A stretch of DNA of 59,354 nt from an uncultured Collinsella sp. (GCA_959026535.1 CAUFMB010000006.1:1-59354); one strand, 5' to 3'. Shown: positions 35,628 to 45,938, counted from the stretch's first letter. Notes: a model not told the origin generated them from the letters alone. Numbers and translations are program-made.

Positions 35628-36680
35628 CTATGCGTTCTTCTGAACTTTGAAGCGCTGCTTCAGCTGTCCGCAAGCGGCGTCAATATCGTTACCACGGGAG
35701 TTACGAATCGTGGTCTCGATGCCACGGGACTCAAGACGACGCTGAAGATCCTCAACCTTATGAATCGGCGACGGCTTGAGCGGGCTGCCCTCGATGTCGT
35801 TAAGCTGAATCAGGTTAACGTGGCACAACGTTCCCTCGCAGAAGTCGCAGAGCGCCTGCATCTCGGGATTCGTATCGTTGACGCCTTCGATCATGGCATA
35901 CTCATAGGTCGGGCGGCGGCCAGTCTTCTCGGTGTAGAGTTGAAGCGCCTCGTGAAGGCGAAGTAGCGTGTACTTCTTAACACCGGGCATTAGCTTATTG
36001 CGTGTCGACTGGATGGCGGAATGCAGGGAAACGGCAAGCGTGAACTGCTCGGGGATGTCGGCAAATTTGCGAATACCGGGAATAACGCCGCTGGTAGAGA
36101 CGGTGAGGTGACGAGCACCGATACCGATGCCATCGGGGTCGTTGAGGATTCGCAACGCCTTGAGAACCTCGTCGTAGTTGGCAAACGGCTCGCCCTGGCC
36201 CATGAAGACAACGCTCGTGACGCGCTCGCCAAAGTCGTTGGATACATGAAGTACCTGGTCGACGATCTCTTGAGCGGTCAGAGAGCGCTTGAGGCCGTTG
36301 AGACCGGTAGCGCAAAAGGCACAGCCCATGCCGCAGCCTGCCTGGGTGGAAACGCAGACGGAAAGCTTGTTGCGACGGGGCATACCGACAGTTTCGACGG
36401 AAATGCCGTCGTGGTACTCGAGCAGATACTTGCGCGAGCCATCTTTGGAAACCTGCTTGGTGAGTTCAGTCGGCGTATCAAAGGCAAAAGCCTCTTTAAG
36501 CTGCTCGCGGAAAGCCTTGGGAAGGTTGGTCATGTCGTCGAACGAACAAACGTTCTTCTCAAAGACCCATTCGATGAGCTGCTTCGCGCGGAAGGCGGGC
36601 TGGCCAAGCTCGGCCACGAGCTCGCGAATATCGTTTTGGCTCAAGTCGCGAATGTCCTGAGATTTAGTCCTGGGATTCAT
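35628..36680 (-). CDS. rlmN: Dual-specificity rRNA/tRNA methyltransferase RlmN
   Basis: This 350-residue radical SAM enzyme makes 2-methyladenosine in 23S rRNA and some tRNAs. The cluster motif is CGMGCAFC (Cys-x3-Cys-x2-Cys), followed by QEIVDQVL and the GQGEPFANYDEVLKAL region. A conserved C-terminal cysteine occurs in the GNDIDAACGQL segment. It is on the minus strand, against the fork direction of its neighbours. Confidence 0.96.
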   Translation of the reverse strand: MNPRTKSQDIRDLSQNDIRELVAELGQPAFRAKQLIEWVFEKNVCSFDDMTNLPKAFREQLKEAFAFDTPTELTKQVSKDGSRKYLLEYHDGISVETVGMPRRNKLSVCVSTQAGCGMGCAFCATGLNGLKRSLTAQEIVDQVLHVSNDFGERVTSVVFMGQGEPFANYDEVLKALRILNDPDGIGIGARHLTVSTSGVIPGIRKFADIPEQFTLAVSLHSAIQSTRNKLMPGVKKYTLLRLHEALQLYTEKTGRRPTYEYAMIEGVNDTNPEMQALCDFCEGTLCHVNLIQLNDIEGSPLKPSPIHKVEDLQRRLESRGIETTIRNSRGNDIDAACGQLKQRFKVQKNA

Positions 36681-36695
36681 GGAAGCCTTTCGATT

Positions 36696-36725
36696 TTGGG
36701 GAAACGTAGAGGGTATCGCTACAAT
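36696..36725 (+). promoter_or_regulatory. Probable promoter of ddl-dinG
   Basis: TTGGGG (36696-36701) and TACAAT (36720-36725) are separated by 18 nt, about 40 bp before the ddl start. Confidence 0.45.
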
Positions 36726-36765
36726 ATGGTATCAGCTGCAGAAATTATAGAGGAGGAGTCTGCCC

Positions 36766-37731
36766 ATGCCGGGTAAAAGCCTAGAGAACATGCACGTAGC
36801 GGTCTTGGCGGGCGGTCATTCCGCTGAGCGCGAGATCTCGCTCAATTCGGGAAAGAACGTTGTGGTGGCACTGAAGGAAGCCGGCTACACCTCGGTGGAG
36901 CTGCTCGACACGGCCGCTGATGACTTTATGGTAACCATGGCAACCGGCGGCTTTGACGTGGCGTTTATCGCCATGCACGGTGCCGGCGGCGAGGATGGCG
37001 CCATGCAAGGCGCCATGGAGACCCTGGGTATCCCCTACACGGCTTCGGGCGTGCTTGCCAGCGCCTGCGGTGCCGACAAGGAGGTCTCTAAGCTCCTGTA
37101 CGCCAAGGCGGGCATTCCCATTGCCCCCGGCCTCGCGCTCGAGGTGGGCGATGAAGTCGATATCGATCATATCGTCGAGGTTTGTGGCGAGCGCTGCTTT
37201 GTGAAGCCGGCCGTCAACGGTTCCAGCTATGGCATTTCCCTGGTCCATGAGCCCTCCGAGCTGCCCGCGGCAATTGCCAAGGCGTTTGAGTACGGCGACA
37301 AAGTGCTGGTCGAGAAGTGCATCGAGGGTACCGAGATCACCGTCGGCGTGTACGGCGAGGACGACGTGCGCGCTCTGCCGATTGTCGAGATTCGTAAGCC
37401 CAAGGACTGCGAGTTCTACGATCTGGACGTGAAGTATGTCGACCCTACGGACATCCATCGCATTCCGGCGCAGATTTCACCCGAGAATTACACTCGCGCT
37501 CAGGAGCTTGCCTGCGCTGCTCACAAGGCCCTCGGTTGCCTGGGTATCTCGCGCAGCGACTTTATTGTGAGTGAGGACGGCCCCGTCATCCTCGAGACCA
37601 ATACCATTCCCGGCATGACCGATACGTCGCTGTATCCGGATGAGATCCGCCACACCGACGACATGACGTTCCCGCAGGTCTGTGACAGCCTGATCCGTAT
37701 GGGCCTTCGTCGAGCGGGCATTGCATGCTAA
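36766..37731 (+). CDS. ddl: D-alanine-D-alanine ligase
   Basis: This 321-residue ATP-grasp enzyme makes the D-Ala-D-Ala dipeptide of peptidoglycan. It has the N-terminal GGHSAEREISLNSG, the CFVKPAVNGSSYGI loop, EITVGV, and the C-terminal metal-binding LETNTIPGMTDTSLYP. The start at 36766 follows GAGGAGG. Its stop overlaps the start of the helicase gene by 7 nt. Confidence 0.95.
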   Translation: MPGKSLENMHVAVLAGGHSAEREISLNSGKNVVVALKEAGYTSVELLDTAADDFMVTMATGGFDVAFIAMHGAGGEDGAMQGAMETLGIPYTASGVLASACGADKEVSKLLYAKAGIPIAPGLALEVGDEVDIDHIVEVCGERCFVKPAVNGSSYGISLVHEPSELPAAIAKAFEYGDKVLVEKCIEGTEITVGVYGEDDVRALPIVEIRKPKDCEFYDLDVKYVDPTDIHRIPAQISPENYTRAQELACAAHKALGCLGISRSDFIVSEDGPVILETNTIPGMTDTSLYPDEIRHTDDMTFPQVCDSLIRMGLRRAGIAC

Positions 37732-40619
37732 TCGAGGACGCGGTTTCGTCAGGAACGCCGCAGTTTGTCATCGACTCCTATGCCACGCTTGCCGAACGCG
37801 CCAAAACGCAGTCCTTCGGCCTTATCGAGGAAGATGTGATCGTCCTCGATACCGAGACCACAGGTCTTTCGGTGCAGGACAATGAGCTGATCGAGATCTC
37901 GGCGGCCCGTCTTTCGGGCCGCGAGGTCGTCGACCGCTTCGATACCTTCGTGCATCCCAAACAGCTGATTCCCGCCGAGATTACCGAGCTCACGAGCATT
38001 ACAAATGCCGATGTGGCAGATGCCCCGTCGGCCGTTGAGGCCGTAGCCGCTCTCGCCGATTTTGTCGGTGGTTGCCCGGTAATCGCACATAACGCCACGT
38101 TCGACCGCTCGTTTATCGAGTCGGTCAAAGGCGGCGTCAACGTGAGCGATATTTGGATCGATTCGCTGGCGCTGTCGCGCATCGCGCTTCCGCGCCTGGC
38201 CTCGCACAAGCTGTCTTTTATGGCCGATCTGTTTGGCTGTGACTCGGTATCACACCGTGCCAATGCCGACGTCGACGCCCTGTGTGGCGTATGGCGCGTG
38301 TTGCTCGTGGCACTCACCGACTTGCCCCAGGGCCTCATGGCGCGCCTAGCCGACATGCATCCGGACGTGCCTTGGTCCTATCGTCCAATCTTCTCATTCT
38401 TGGCGGGGCAGAACCCTGGTTATATCTTCTCTCTCAGCGCCGCTCGTGCTGACGTTCTCAAGGCCGATCGCGCCGACGATCGGGTGGACGCCGACGAACT
38501 GCCGGTACTCAAGATGCCGAGTCGTGAGGAGATTGAGGCAGACTATGCGCCAGGTGGCCTGGTCAATCGCATGTACCCCACCTACGAGCCGCGTGATGAG
38601 CAGATCGCGATGGCGCTCGAGGTCCGTGATGCGCTGGTCACGGGCACTCATCGTGTAATTGAGGCGGGCACAGGCGTCGGTAAATCGATGGCCTATCTGG
38701 TGCCTTTTGCCGAGGCAGCACGCCGTAACAACATTACGGTTGGTATTGCGACCAAATCGAACAATCTTGCCGACCAGCTCATGTACCATGAGCTGCCAAA
38801 ACTTGCCGAGCAACTGGACGGTGGCCTGTCATTTTGCGCTCTCAAGGGCTATGACCACTATCCGTGCCTGCGCAAGCTTGAGCGCATGAGTCGCGGCCAG
38901 GTCGAGATTACCACCAAGCGCGATCCGGCGGACACGCTCACGGCGGTCGCGGTCATTATGGCGTACGTCTGCCAATCAGCCGATGGCGACCTCGACTCAC
39001 TTGGCATTCGGTGGCGCAGCGTCAACCGCCCCGACTTTACGACGGCCTCGCGCGAGTGTGCTCGTCGCCTCTGCCCGTTTTTCCCTGATAAATGTTTGGT
39101 CCACGGCGCTCGTCGCCGTGCGGCGCATGCCGATGTGGTGGTCACCAACCATTCCCTGCTGTTCCGCAATGTCGCGGCCGAGGGCAGGATTTTGCCTCCG
39201 ATTCGTCATTGGGTAATCGACGAGGCCCATTCTATCGAGCGCGAGGCGCGCCGTCAGTGGGCGCGCGTGGTGTCGGCGGACGAATCACGCGTTCTGTTTG
39301 AGCGCCTGGGTGGCTCGAGCACCGGCGCGCTAAGCCAGGTTTCCCGTGATTTGGCAACCTCCGAGGGCTCTACGCTCTATCTGGGCCTTACTGCCAAGGC
39401 AACGTCGACGGTTGCGCGCGCGAGCATGGCAATCGCCGACGTGTTCGATGGCGTTCGCGAGCTCGGTCGCCGTGCCCGTGGGGGTTATGACAATGCCAAT
39501 CTATGGATTGGCCCCGAGCTGCGCGAATCTGACGACTGGCATGATTTCTTACAGTCGGCCTACGCTGCCATCGACGCATTGGAACAGGCTGACAAGAGCG
39601 TCGACGCGCTGGTGCAAGCCGCCGCCGCCGACAAGCCCGAGGTTGTTGTCGACCTGGGTGATATCTCGCGCCGCCTGCACGAGCTGGCCGAGAACCTCAA
39701 ACTCATCATTGATGGCACCGATGAACACTACGTGTATTCGCTGCAGGTCAATCGCAGGCTGCGTGCCGGCGGAGAGTCAATGACCGCAGAGCGCATCGAC
39801 ATTGGCGAGGCCTTGGCAACCGAATGGCTGCCCGAGGTTCACACGGCTATCTTTGCCTCGGCGACCATGACGGTGTCCAAAAGCTTTGAACACTTTAACC
39901 ACGCGGTCGGCCTCGATCGCATCGGTGCTTCAACATCCTCATCGTTGCACTTGGATTCGAGCTACGACTTCGATTCGAACATGGCTGTAGTCGTTGCGGG
40001 CGATATCCCCGATCCGCGCGATCGTGAGAGCTATCTTACGGCGCTCGAGCGCGTGCTGGTCGACGCCCATCTTGCCATGGGCGGATCGGTGCTCACACTG
40101 TTCACCAATCGGCGCGACATGGAAGACCTGTATGCCCGCGTTGAGCCCAAGATGGCCCGTGCGGGTCTGGAGCTCAACTGCCAGCAGCGCAACTCATCTC
40201 CTCGTCGCCTGCGCGACCGGTTTATCAACGAGCCGACCTCGTCGCTTTTTGCTCTTAAGGCCTTCTGGGAGGGATTCGACGCCAGCGGCGAGACGCTGCG
40301 CTGCGTCATCATTCCCAAGCTGCCGTTCTCGAGCCCCACGGACCCGCTCTCGTGCGAGCGCAACCTGCGCGAAGACCGCGCTTGGGCGCGCTATTCGCTG
40401 CCCGAGGCGGTGCTCGAGGTCAAGCAGGCGGCCGGCCGCCTTATCCGCTCGTCGACCGATTGCGGCGTGCTGATTCTGGCCGACCCGCGCCTAGTGACGA
40501 AGGGCTACGGAAAGAAGTTCTTAACGTCGCTGCCCACGAGCTCCTACCAGTGCATCGAATCGGCGCAGATCGGGCACTATCTGCAACTGTGGCGCGCACG
40601 CCACGAGCGGCGGCGCTAA
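37725..40619 (+). CDS. DinG-family helicase with N-terminal DnaQ-like exonuclease
   Basis: In this 964-residue fusion, residues of about 30-200 form a DEDD exonuclease (DTETTG, then AHNATFDRSFI, then the SHRANADVDA region). The rest is a superfamily 2 XPD/DinG-type helicase: Walker A EAGTGVGKS, DEAHSIE box, and the late motif KQAAGRLIRSSTD. Cysteines around YPCLRKLERM and RRLCPFFPDKCL could ligate an iron-sulfur cluster. Such proteins act in repair of damaged or structured DNA. It is translationally coupled to ddl. The stop overlaps the convergent WYL gene stop. Confidence 0.9.
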   Translation: MLIEDAVSSGTPQFVIDSYATLAERAKTQSFGLIEEDVIVLDTETTGLSVQDNELIEISAARLSGREVVDRFDTFVHPKQLIPAEITELTSITNADVADAPSAVEAVAALADFVGGCPVIAHNATFDRSFIESVKGGVNVSDIWIDSLALSRIALPRLASHKLSFMADLFGCDSVSHRANADVDALCGVWRVLLVALTDLPQGLMARLADMHPDVPWSYRPIFSFLAGQNPGYIFSLSAARADVLKADRADDRVDADELPVLKMPSREEIEADYAPGGLVNRMYPTYEPRDEQIAMALEVRDALVTGTHRVIEAGTGVGKSMAYLVPFAEAARRNNITVGIATKSNNLADQLMYHELPKLAEQLDGGLSFCALKGYDHYPCLRKLERMSRGQVEITTKRDPADTLTAVAVIMAYVCQSADGDLDSLGIRWRSVNRPDFTTASRECARRLCPFFPDKCLVHGARRRAAHADVVVTNHSLLFRNVAAEGRILPPIRHWVIDEAHSIEREARRQWARVVSADESRVLFERLGGSSTGALSQVSRDLATSEGSTLYLGLTAKATSTVARASMAIADVFDGVRELGRRARGGYDNANLWIGPELRESDDWHDFLQSAYAAIDALEQADKSVDALVQAAAADKPEVVVDLGDISRRLHELAENLKLIIDGTDEHYVYSLQVNRRLRAGGESMTAERIDIGEALATEWLPEVHTAIFASATMTVSKSFEHFNHAVGLDRIGASTSSSLHLDSSYDFDSNMAVVVAGDIPDPRDRESYLTALERVLVDAHLAMGGSVLTLFTNRRDMEDLYARVEPKMARAGLELNCQQRNSSPRRLRDRFINEPTSSLFALKAFWEGFDASGETLRCVIIPKLPFSSPTDPLSCERNLREDRAWARYSLPEAVLEVKQAAGRLIRSSTDCGVLILADPRLVTKGYGKKFLTSLPTSSYQCIESAQIGHYLQLWRARHERRR

Positions 40620-41533
40620 AGCGGACAGACGAGGGTTTTTGCCATATCGCACAGACGCTTTGACAGGGCGGGGTCATCCAAGATGCGGATGGCTCCGCCC
40701 GCTGCGATTATCTGACTCAGTAGCCAACGCTCGGAGCCGTAATGCACGGTTACCGTTGCCGTGTCTGCCCCGCTGTGCTCGATTCGGGTGATGCCGGCCC
40801 AGTCCAGATGCTCCGCCATATCGAATGGCATCAAGAGCTTTGCGCTGCGCTGCGTCCGGGCAAGGGAATCGTGGAGGGATGCGACGTCCGGTGCGTGAGG
40901 CACGACGGAGTCTTCCGTTAAGGCGAGTCCCTCGATTTTATCCATGCGATAGGTGCGCTGCTCATCGACTGCGATGTTCCAGGCAATCAGGTATGTTTGG
41001 TCGCCGTTTGCCGTAATGCGCAAGGGGTCGACCAGACGCTCGCGTGGCCGTGCATCGTCCATCGAGCGATATGAGATGCGGCAGCGAACGCCGTCCTGAA
41101 TGGCACAGCTCAGCTGCTGCCAGTGCGACCCGTGGTTGACGGTGTCAAAGACGCGCTGGTTATAGCCGAGCTCTTCGGGTAGAAGGGCGTGTCGAATCCG
41201 AGCTGCCGTCTGCGGCTCGATCCCCAACGATTCAAGTTCGTGGTTGAGCACAGCGCCCTCGGCTGCACTCAAGCGCAACGGTAGCACACGCCCGGCGTCA
41301 CCAGTGAGGACCACACGCTCGCCGTGGCATTCGCAGATGATGCGCGCACCAGATTCTCGGTCCGCGAGCGTCGAGACGATCTCGAGAATCTCGTCGAGCG
41401 ATACTCCCGTGATGTCAAAGCGGCCGCAAATCTCGGTTCGTGTCATGCCGCTCTCGCCGGCGGCGTAGAGGGCCTCCATGATGTCGATGCCGCGCGAGAG
41501 TCTCTGCTCGCTGGTGAGTTTACGCACGGGCAT
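40616..41533 (-). CDS. WYL-domain transcription regulator, second of a tandem pair
   Basis: The product has 305 residues from ATG 41533 with GAAAGGA upstream (TTG 41554 is possible). It has an N-terminal winged helix (residues of about 10-70), then the WYL domain with CRISYRSMDDARPRERLVDP and the DQTYLIAWN strand, and a C-terminal extension. Paired WYL proteins in actinobacteria include PafB/PafC, the activators of the LexA-independent DNA-damage response. That fits the neighbouring helicase but is an inference. It overlaps the upstream WYL gene by 14 nt. Confidence 0.82.
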   Translation of the reverse strand: MPVRKLTSEQRLSRGIDIMEALYAAGESGMTRTEICGRFDITGVSLDEILEIVSTLADRESGARIICECHGERVVLTGDAGRVLPLRLSAAEGAVLNHELESLGIEPQTAARIRHALLPEELGYNQRVFDTVNHGSHWQQLSCAIQDGVRCRISYRSMDDARPRERLVDPLRITANGDQTYLIAWNIAVDEQRTYRMDKIEGLALTEDSVVPHAPDVASLHDSLARTQRSAKLLMPFDMAEHLDWAGITRIEHSGADTATVTVHYGSERWLLSQIIAAGGAIRILDDPALSKRLCDMAKTLVCPL

Positions 41534-42542
41534 ACTCGTGCACCGTCCTTTCAATGAGGTGGTTCCACGCCTGCTTGAGCGATTTGGGGGCCATGGGCCT
41601 CATGCCGTCCATGGCGTGGGCCATGCAAAATGAGGCGGCGGCTTCAAGGTCGCGCACGTCAACGGTCCAGATCCATCCCGCATCGGTGTGTGTGAGCTCA
41701 CCTCGCCCGCGCGTGAGGCCGTTGATCATATCGATCTGCGTCTGAGGGGCGAACGAGAACGTGGCTGCAACGGGCGGTCGGTCGGCGAAATCGAATTCAA
41801 AGAACAGATAGTCGTTGAGATTGAAGTCCGCAGGGATGGCGTAGGCCTTCGAAGGACGCCATGCGCGAACGATACGGTCGCAGCGGAATGTCCTGATGTC
41901 GTCGGTGACATTGTCGAGGCCGCAGAAGTACGCCACGCCCTCGCGTTCGAACATGCCGTAGACACAGACGGTACGTTCTTTCTGCTCGCCGCGTCCGTTC
42001 TGATATAAAAATCGCAGCGCGCATCGCTCGGCAAAGGCGCTCCATACCGCATCGACGGTGGGAGAGCGGCGGATCGGTACTTCGTCCACCGTCGTCCTGC
42101 CGGTGAGGTAGGCAATTTTGGAGCGAATATCGGCAAGCGGTGCGGCAAAGGTGGAAGAGCCGCTTGCAAGCGTTTGGTCGATGGCGTTGAGTAGGATGTC
42201 GGCGTCGTCTGCGGTGATGAGGCCGCCTGCCGCAAACGTGTGCTCGCGGTCGATTGTCCACGAGCTTTCCTCGGTCTCCTGCGCGCCGGCAGGGCGAACC
42301 TCCTTGATTAGGATGCCGCGTTCGAGCAGTTTGTCACGATCGCGCCGAAACTTGCGCTTATCAGAGTCGATGTTGCCCGAGCCATATCCCAGGTCAGAAT
42401 CCAAGACGATCTGCTCGGTCGTCAGCGGTTCGGGGGAGCTGTTGAGCACAAAGAAAAGATTGAGGATGCGCTGAGCCGTTTTATCGAAACTGGGCTCCGA
42501 ATTTTCCTTTTTAATTGTCGCGGTCGCGTCGCTTGCCGTCAT
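41520..42542 (-). CDS. WYL-domain transcription regulator, first of a tandem pair
   Basis: This 340-residue protein has an N-terminal helix-turn-helix (residues of about 20-75, LNLFFVLNSS, then DKRKFRRDRDKLLERG) and a WYL domain at about 165-240 (ALRFLYQNGRGEQKERTV, then GVAYFCGLD, then FRCDRIVRA). The sequence diverges strongly from its partner, as in PafB/PafC heterodimers. The two genes overlap and are almost certainly one unit, transcribed opposite to the M28-like gene. Confidence 0.82.
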   Translation of the reverse strand: MTASDATATIKKENSEPSFDKTAQRILNLFFVLNSSPEPLTTEQIVLDSDLGYGSGNIDSDKRKFRRDRDKLLERGILIKEVRPAGAQETEESSWTIDREHTFAAGGLITADDADILLNAIDQTLASGSSTFAAPLADIRSKIAYLTGRTTVDEVPIRRSPTVDAVWSAFAERCALRFLYQNGRGEQKERTVCVYGMFEREGVAYFCGLDNVTDDIRTFRCDRIVRAWRPSKAYAIPADFNLNDYLFFEFDFADRPPVAATFSFAPQTQIDMINGLTRGRGELTHTDAGWIWTVDVRDLEAAASFCMAHAMDGMRPMAPKSLKQAWNHLIERTVHEYARA

Positions 42543-42666
42543 AGAGTCCTCGCATGAGAAGGTGGTTTGCTGCCATGATTTTAGTCCGATATGGAGATTA
42601 GGCTATATCCTTGTCCGCTCGGGGCGTTAAGATGGCCCGACTTCGGTCGTTTGCGCTCGCTCGGGG

Positions 42667-42672
42667 TATACT
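42667..42672 (+). promoter_or_regulatory. Possible -10 element of the M28-like gene
   Basis: TATACT lies about 70 bp before ATG 42741. No convincing -35 hexamer is seen. Confidence 0.3.
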
Positions 42673-42740
42673 TTCGACTATATACGGTTCTAATGTGCAT
42701 GCATTGGGCCTATTTGTCGGATTATGGATGTGGAGCGCAC

Positions 42741-45700
42741 ATGGCGAACACCCAGAACTATATTAACCACCTGCTGCAGAACACCGGCATTACGCCGGCA
42801 TGCAGCGAAGAAGAGCGCTTGGCTGCCGAGGATATCGCTCAGATCTTCCGCAACCACGGCTTTGATCCCGAGGTTCAGGAGTTCAATGCCCCGGCGCCCA
42901 GTAGGTTGGCATTTGCCGTTACCGGTATTCTTGCGTTTGCCGGCGCCCTACTGATGGGCATCGGCGGCGGCATCGGCTTGGTCGGCACCTTGCTGGCCAT
43001 TGCCGGCGCCGTTCTTTACGTGCTCGAACGCACGGGCCACCCTGTGGTTTCGCGCCTGGGCAAGACGGGCGTGAGCCAAAATGTCATCGCCTACCACAAG
43101 GCCTCGGGCCCGCTCGCGTCTCCGCGCAACCGCCCGGTGGTCGTTGTCGCACACTACGACTCTCCCCGTGCTGAGCTGCTCGCCCGCGAGCCCTATGCTT
43201 CTTATCGTGCGCTCATCGCCAAGCTGTTGCCCGTTGCCACGGTTGCCCCTGCTGCCGTTGCCATCTTGCGTATCCTGCCGCTCCCCGGCGCGCTCAAGGT
43301 TCTGCTGTGGATTGTCGCGATCCTCGCTTCCCTCGTTGCGCTCGCCAACGCGGCAAACATCATTTCTAACCGCTACATTCTTCCCTATACGTCCGGCGCG
43401 GTGTGCAACAAGTCTTCTGTCGCCGCTATGCTCGGCGTTATGGACAACGTTGCTCCCTTCCAGGGCGAAAACGAGTTTCCCGACGATGTTCCGTTCGATA
43501 CCTATTTTGGGGAGCAGAAGCGTCGTGCCGAGGAGATGGCGCGCGCAGCGGCGGAGTATGCCGCGGCCCAACAGCAAAACGACTACGGCAACACCATCGA
43601 GTATGAAGAGCCTACCTACGCCGAGGACGAGTTCGGTCAGCCGATTGCTCCCGACGCTCAGACCGAGCCCGAACAGGGCGAGGCTTTCGACGAGCAGATC
43701 GAGGGCTTTGAGGGTGCGTCTGCCGACGAGACGCTGATTGGCGCCATCGTGCCCGAGGATCAGAATCAGGCTGTCCAGGCCGAAGAGTTCAATGACGAGG
43801 TTCTCGCTGCCGAGCCGGCGGAGGAGCCTGTCGTGGCCGAGCCCGAGCCCAAGCTCTATCGCAATGCCGCCGGCAACATCCGCTTTGGTTCGGATGCCAT
43901 CCGTGCGCTCGGAATGCTTCCCGAGTCCTGCACGCTCGATTATGAGGAGGGCGAGGAGCCGACGTTTGAGCCCGAACCTGCGCCCGTTGTCACCGTGGAT
44001 GATGAGTCTGCCGCGGTTACCGCTGCCGTTGCCGAGCCCGAGGCGGTGTCCGCGATCGATCCCGCGGCAGGACTGGACATTTTGGCTCCCGCCGCGTCGG
44101 CGCAAGACGTTGCGGACGAGTCTGACGACGATTACGCTGAACAGCCGAGGTGCGTGTCTTACGAGAGCGATACTGATTTCTCGGCCGAGATTCCCGCGGC
44201 AACGCCCCATGCCGATATTGCATCCGCGTTCTCTTCGATTGGCGCCAGCGCTTCCAACTTCTTTAAGGGTGCGCTTGCAAAGGGCAAGAAATTTGTCGAC
44301 GATTTCGAGGAGAAGCGCGCTGCCGCACGCGAGGCTGCCGAGCAGGAGGCTATCGCTCAACAGCAGGCAGCCGAGGCGGCACGCGAGCGCGCAGCGCAGG
44401 AGTTCGAGCAGAACGAGACTATGCAGTCCGTGCCCGTCGACGCTGCCGAAGCTACAACGTCCTTTGAGTCCCAGCAACCGGCGTCCGCGGATGTTGTTGA
44501 GGCGACGACGTCTTTCGAGGCTCAGCAGCACGTCGATAGCACCATGTCGTTTGATGCCGCGCAGTTCGATTCCACGATAACGTTTGAAAAGCAAGGCACC
44601 GCGATTGCCGAGCCCCTTCCTGTTTCCGATGAGCAGGGCGACGCGGCAGACGATGACGAGCCTATTGATGCTGCCGAAATCCAAGATGCTGCCGAGGACG
44701 AGCCCGTCGAGGCCAACTCTGACGAAGAGCAATACGCGGCAGCCGAGCAAGATGATTCGACCGAGGTCGAGCAGGAGGAAGTGCCTGCGGTTTCCGAGGC
44801 TCCCGAGACAGATGAGTCGAGGCCTTACTCCACGCAGATTTTCACCATGCCGGCCCCGAGTGGTTCCGGTGCCACGGTTGACGATGTTGCTCCCACCCAG
44901 GACGAAACGGTCGATTCCCTTATGGCCCAGATTTCCTCCCAGGCATCACCGCGTCCGCAGATGAATGTTCCCGATCCGGCGTCGGCTCCGTCGCCTGCAC
45001 CTTCCTCGTCTCCGCTGGCTTCGGTCCCCGATCCGTCGCTGCCGTCGATGAAGCAGGCAAACGTTGCGTCTCGCACGTCGCTGTTCGACCTTCCCGACCC
45101 CTCTGCACAGGTCAACGACCCCTTTGCTACCGCTCAGGGTCCCGAACCCACATCGGCACCCGTTGCGCCTCCTATGCCCGTTGCGTCGGGCGCTCAGCCG
45201 ATCGAGACCATTTCGGCTCCCGCCCCGGCGGCACCCAAGCCTCGCAAGCGCGGCCTGGGCGGCCTGTTCGGTCGTAAAAAGAAAAACGAACAGGACAGCA
45301 TGAGTGATTGGCTGGGCGTCGAAGACGATTACGATGCCAAGAAGTCCGGTCGCGGCATCGGTTCGTGGGATAATTTCGAGGACGATAACGATGGCTGGAA
45401 GGGCGGCGCTACGTCTTCCGACGGCGCTTCTTCCGAAGATATGCTCTCGGCTGTCGCCTCTATGGGCGATGATGAGCTGCTCGGTCACGATATCTGGTTT
45501 GTGGCAACGGGCGCCTCGGATTGTGATGGCGCCGGCATGAAGGCCTTCTTGGCTTCGCATCGCGATAAGCTCCGCGGCGTCTTCTTCATCAATCTTGAAT
45601 CCGTCGGCGCCGGTAGGCTTTCGGTGGTGACGGTTGAGGGCGAACAGCAGCTGCTCAAGGGCGATCGCCGCATCATGAATCTGGTCAGCAAGGTGTGCAA

Positions 45701-45917
45701 GTCGTTCCATGTCGATTGTGGCGCGCTCGAGATGCCCTATGCCAAGACCGATGCCTATGCCGCGCTCGAGGCGAGCCGCCGAGCCCTCACCATCGCCGGC
45801 GTGGACGGCACACGTCTGGCTTGCGCTCGTACCGAGGACGACCTGCCCCACAATGTCAATCCGACGAACATTGCCACGGTATCCGAGGTCGTGACCGAGG
45901 TTATCCGCCGTTCGTAG
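42741..45917 (+). CDS. M28-peptidase-like membrane protein with a giant disordered insert
   Basis: The product has 1058 residues from ATG 42741 (GGAG site). Membrane segments lie at about 57-95 and 163-206. Peptidase-like parts flank a spacer. The N-terminal part holds VVVVAHYDS (137-141, the zinc His-x-Asp motif) and GVMDN (232-236). The C-terminal part (about 912-1058) holds DIWFVATGASD, FINLESVGAG and DLPHNVNP. About 670 residues between them are acidic, rich in Glu, Ala, Pro and Ser, with repeats such as ATTSFEAQQ. The catalytic Glu-Glu pair of M28 enzymes is not evident, so it may be inactive. Followed by a small membrane protein gene. Confidence 0.75.
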   Translation: MANTQNYINHLLQNTGITPACSEEERLAAEDIAQIFRNHGFDPEVQEFNAPAPSRLAFAVTGILAFAGALLMGIGGGIGLVGTLLAIAGAVLYVLERTGHPVVSRLGKTGVSQNVIAYHKASGPLASPRNRPVVVVAHYDSPRAELLAREPYASYRALIAKLLPVATVAPAAVAILRILPLPGALKVLLWIVAILASLVALANAANIISNRYILPYTSGAVCNKSSVAAMLGVMDNVAPFQGENEFPDDVPFDTYFGEQKRRAEEMARAAAEYAAAQQQNDYGNTIEYEEPTYAEDEFGQPIAPDAQTEPEQGEAFDEQIEGFEGASADETLIGAIVPEDQNQAVQAEEFNDEVLAAEPAEEPVVAEPEPKLYRNAAGNIRFGSDAIRALGMLPESCTLDYEEGEEPTFEPEPAPVVTVDDESAAVTAAVAEPEAVSAIDPAAGLDILAPAASAQDVADESDDDYAEQPRCVSYESDTDFSAEIPAATPHADIASAFSSIGASASNFFKGALAKGKKFVDDFEEKRAAAREAAEQEAIAQQQAAEAARERAAQEFEQNETMQSVPVDAAEATTSFESQQPASADVVEATTSFEAQQHVDSTMSFDAAQFDSTITFEKQGTAIAEPLPVSDEQGDAADDDEPIDAAEIQDAAEDEPVEANSDEEQYAAAEQDDSTEVEQEEVPAVSEAPETDESRPYSTQIFTMPAPSGSGATVDDVAPTQDETVDSLMAQISSQASPRPQMNVPDPASAPSPAPSSSPLASVPDPSLPSMKQANVASRTSLFDLPDPSAQVNDPFATAQGPEPTSAPVAPPMPVASGAQPIETISAPAPAAPKPRKRGLGGLFGRKKKNEQDSMSDWLGVEDDYDAKKSGRGIGSWDNFEDDNDGWKGGATSSDGASSEDMLSAVASMGDDELLGHDIWFVATGASDCDGAGMKAFLASHRDKLRGVFFINLESVGAGRLSVVTVEGEQQLLKGDRRIMNLVSKVCKSFHVDCGALEMPYAKTDAYAALEASRRALTIAGVDGTRLACARTEDDLPHNVNPTNIATVSEVVTEVIRRS

Positions 45918-45938
45918 ACGGAGCTCTAAGGAGTCAAC

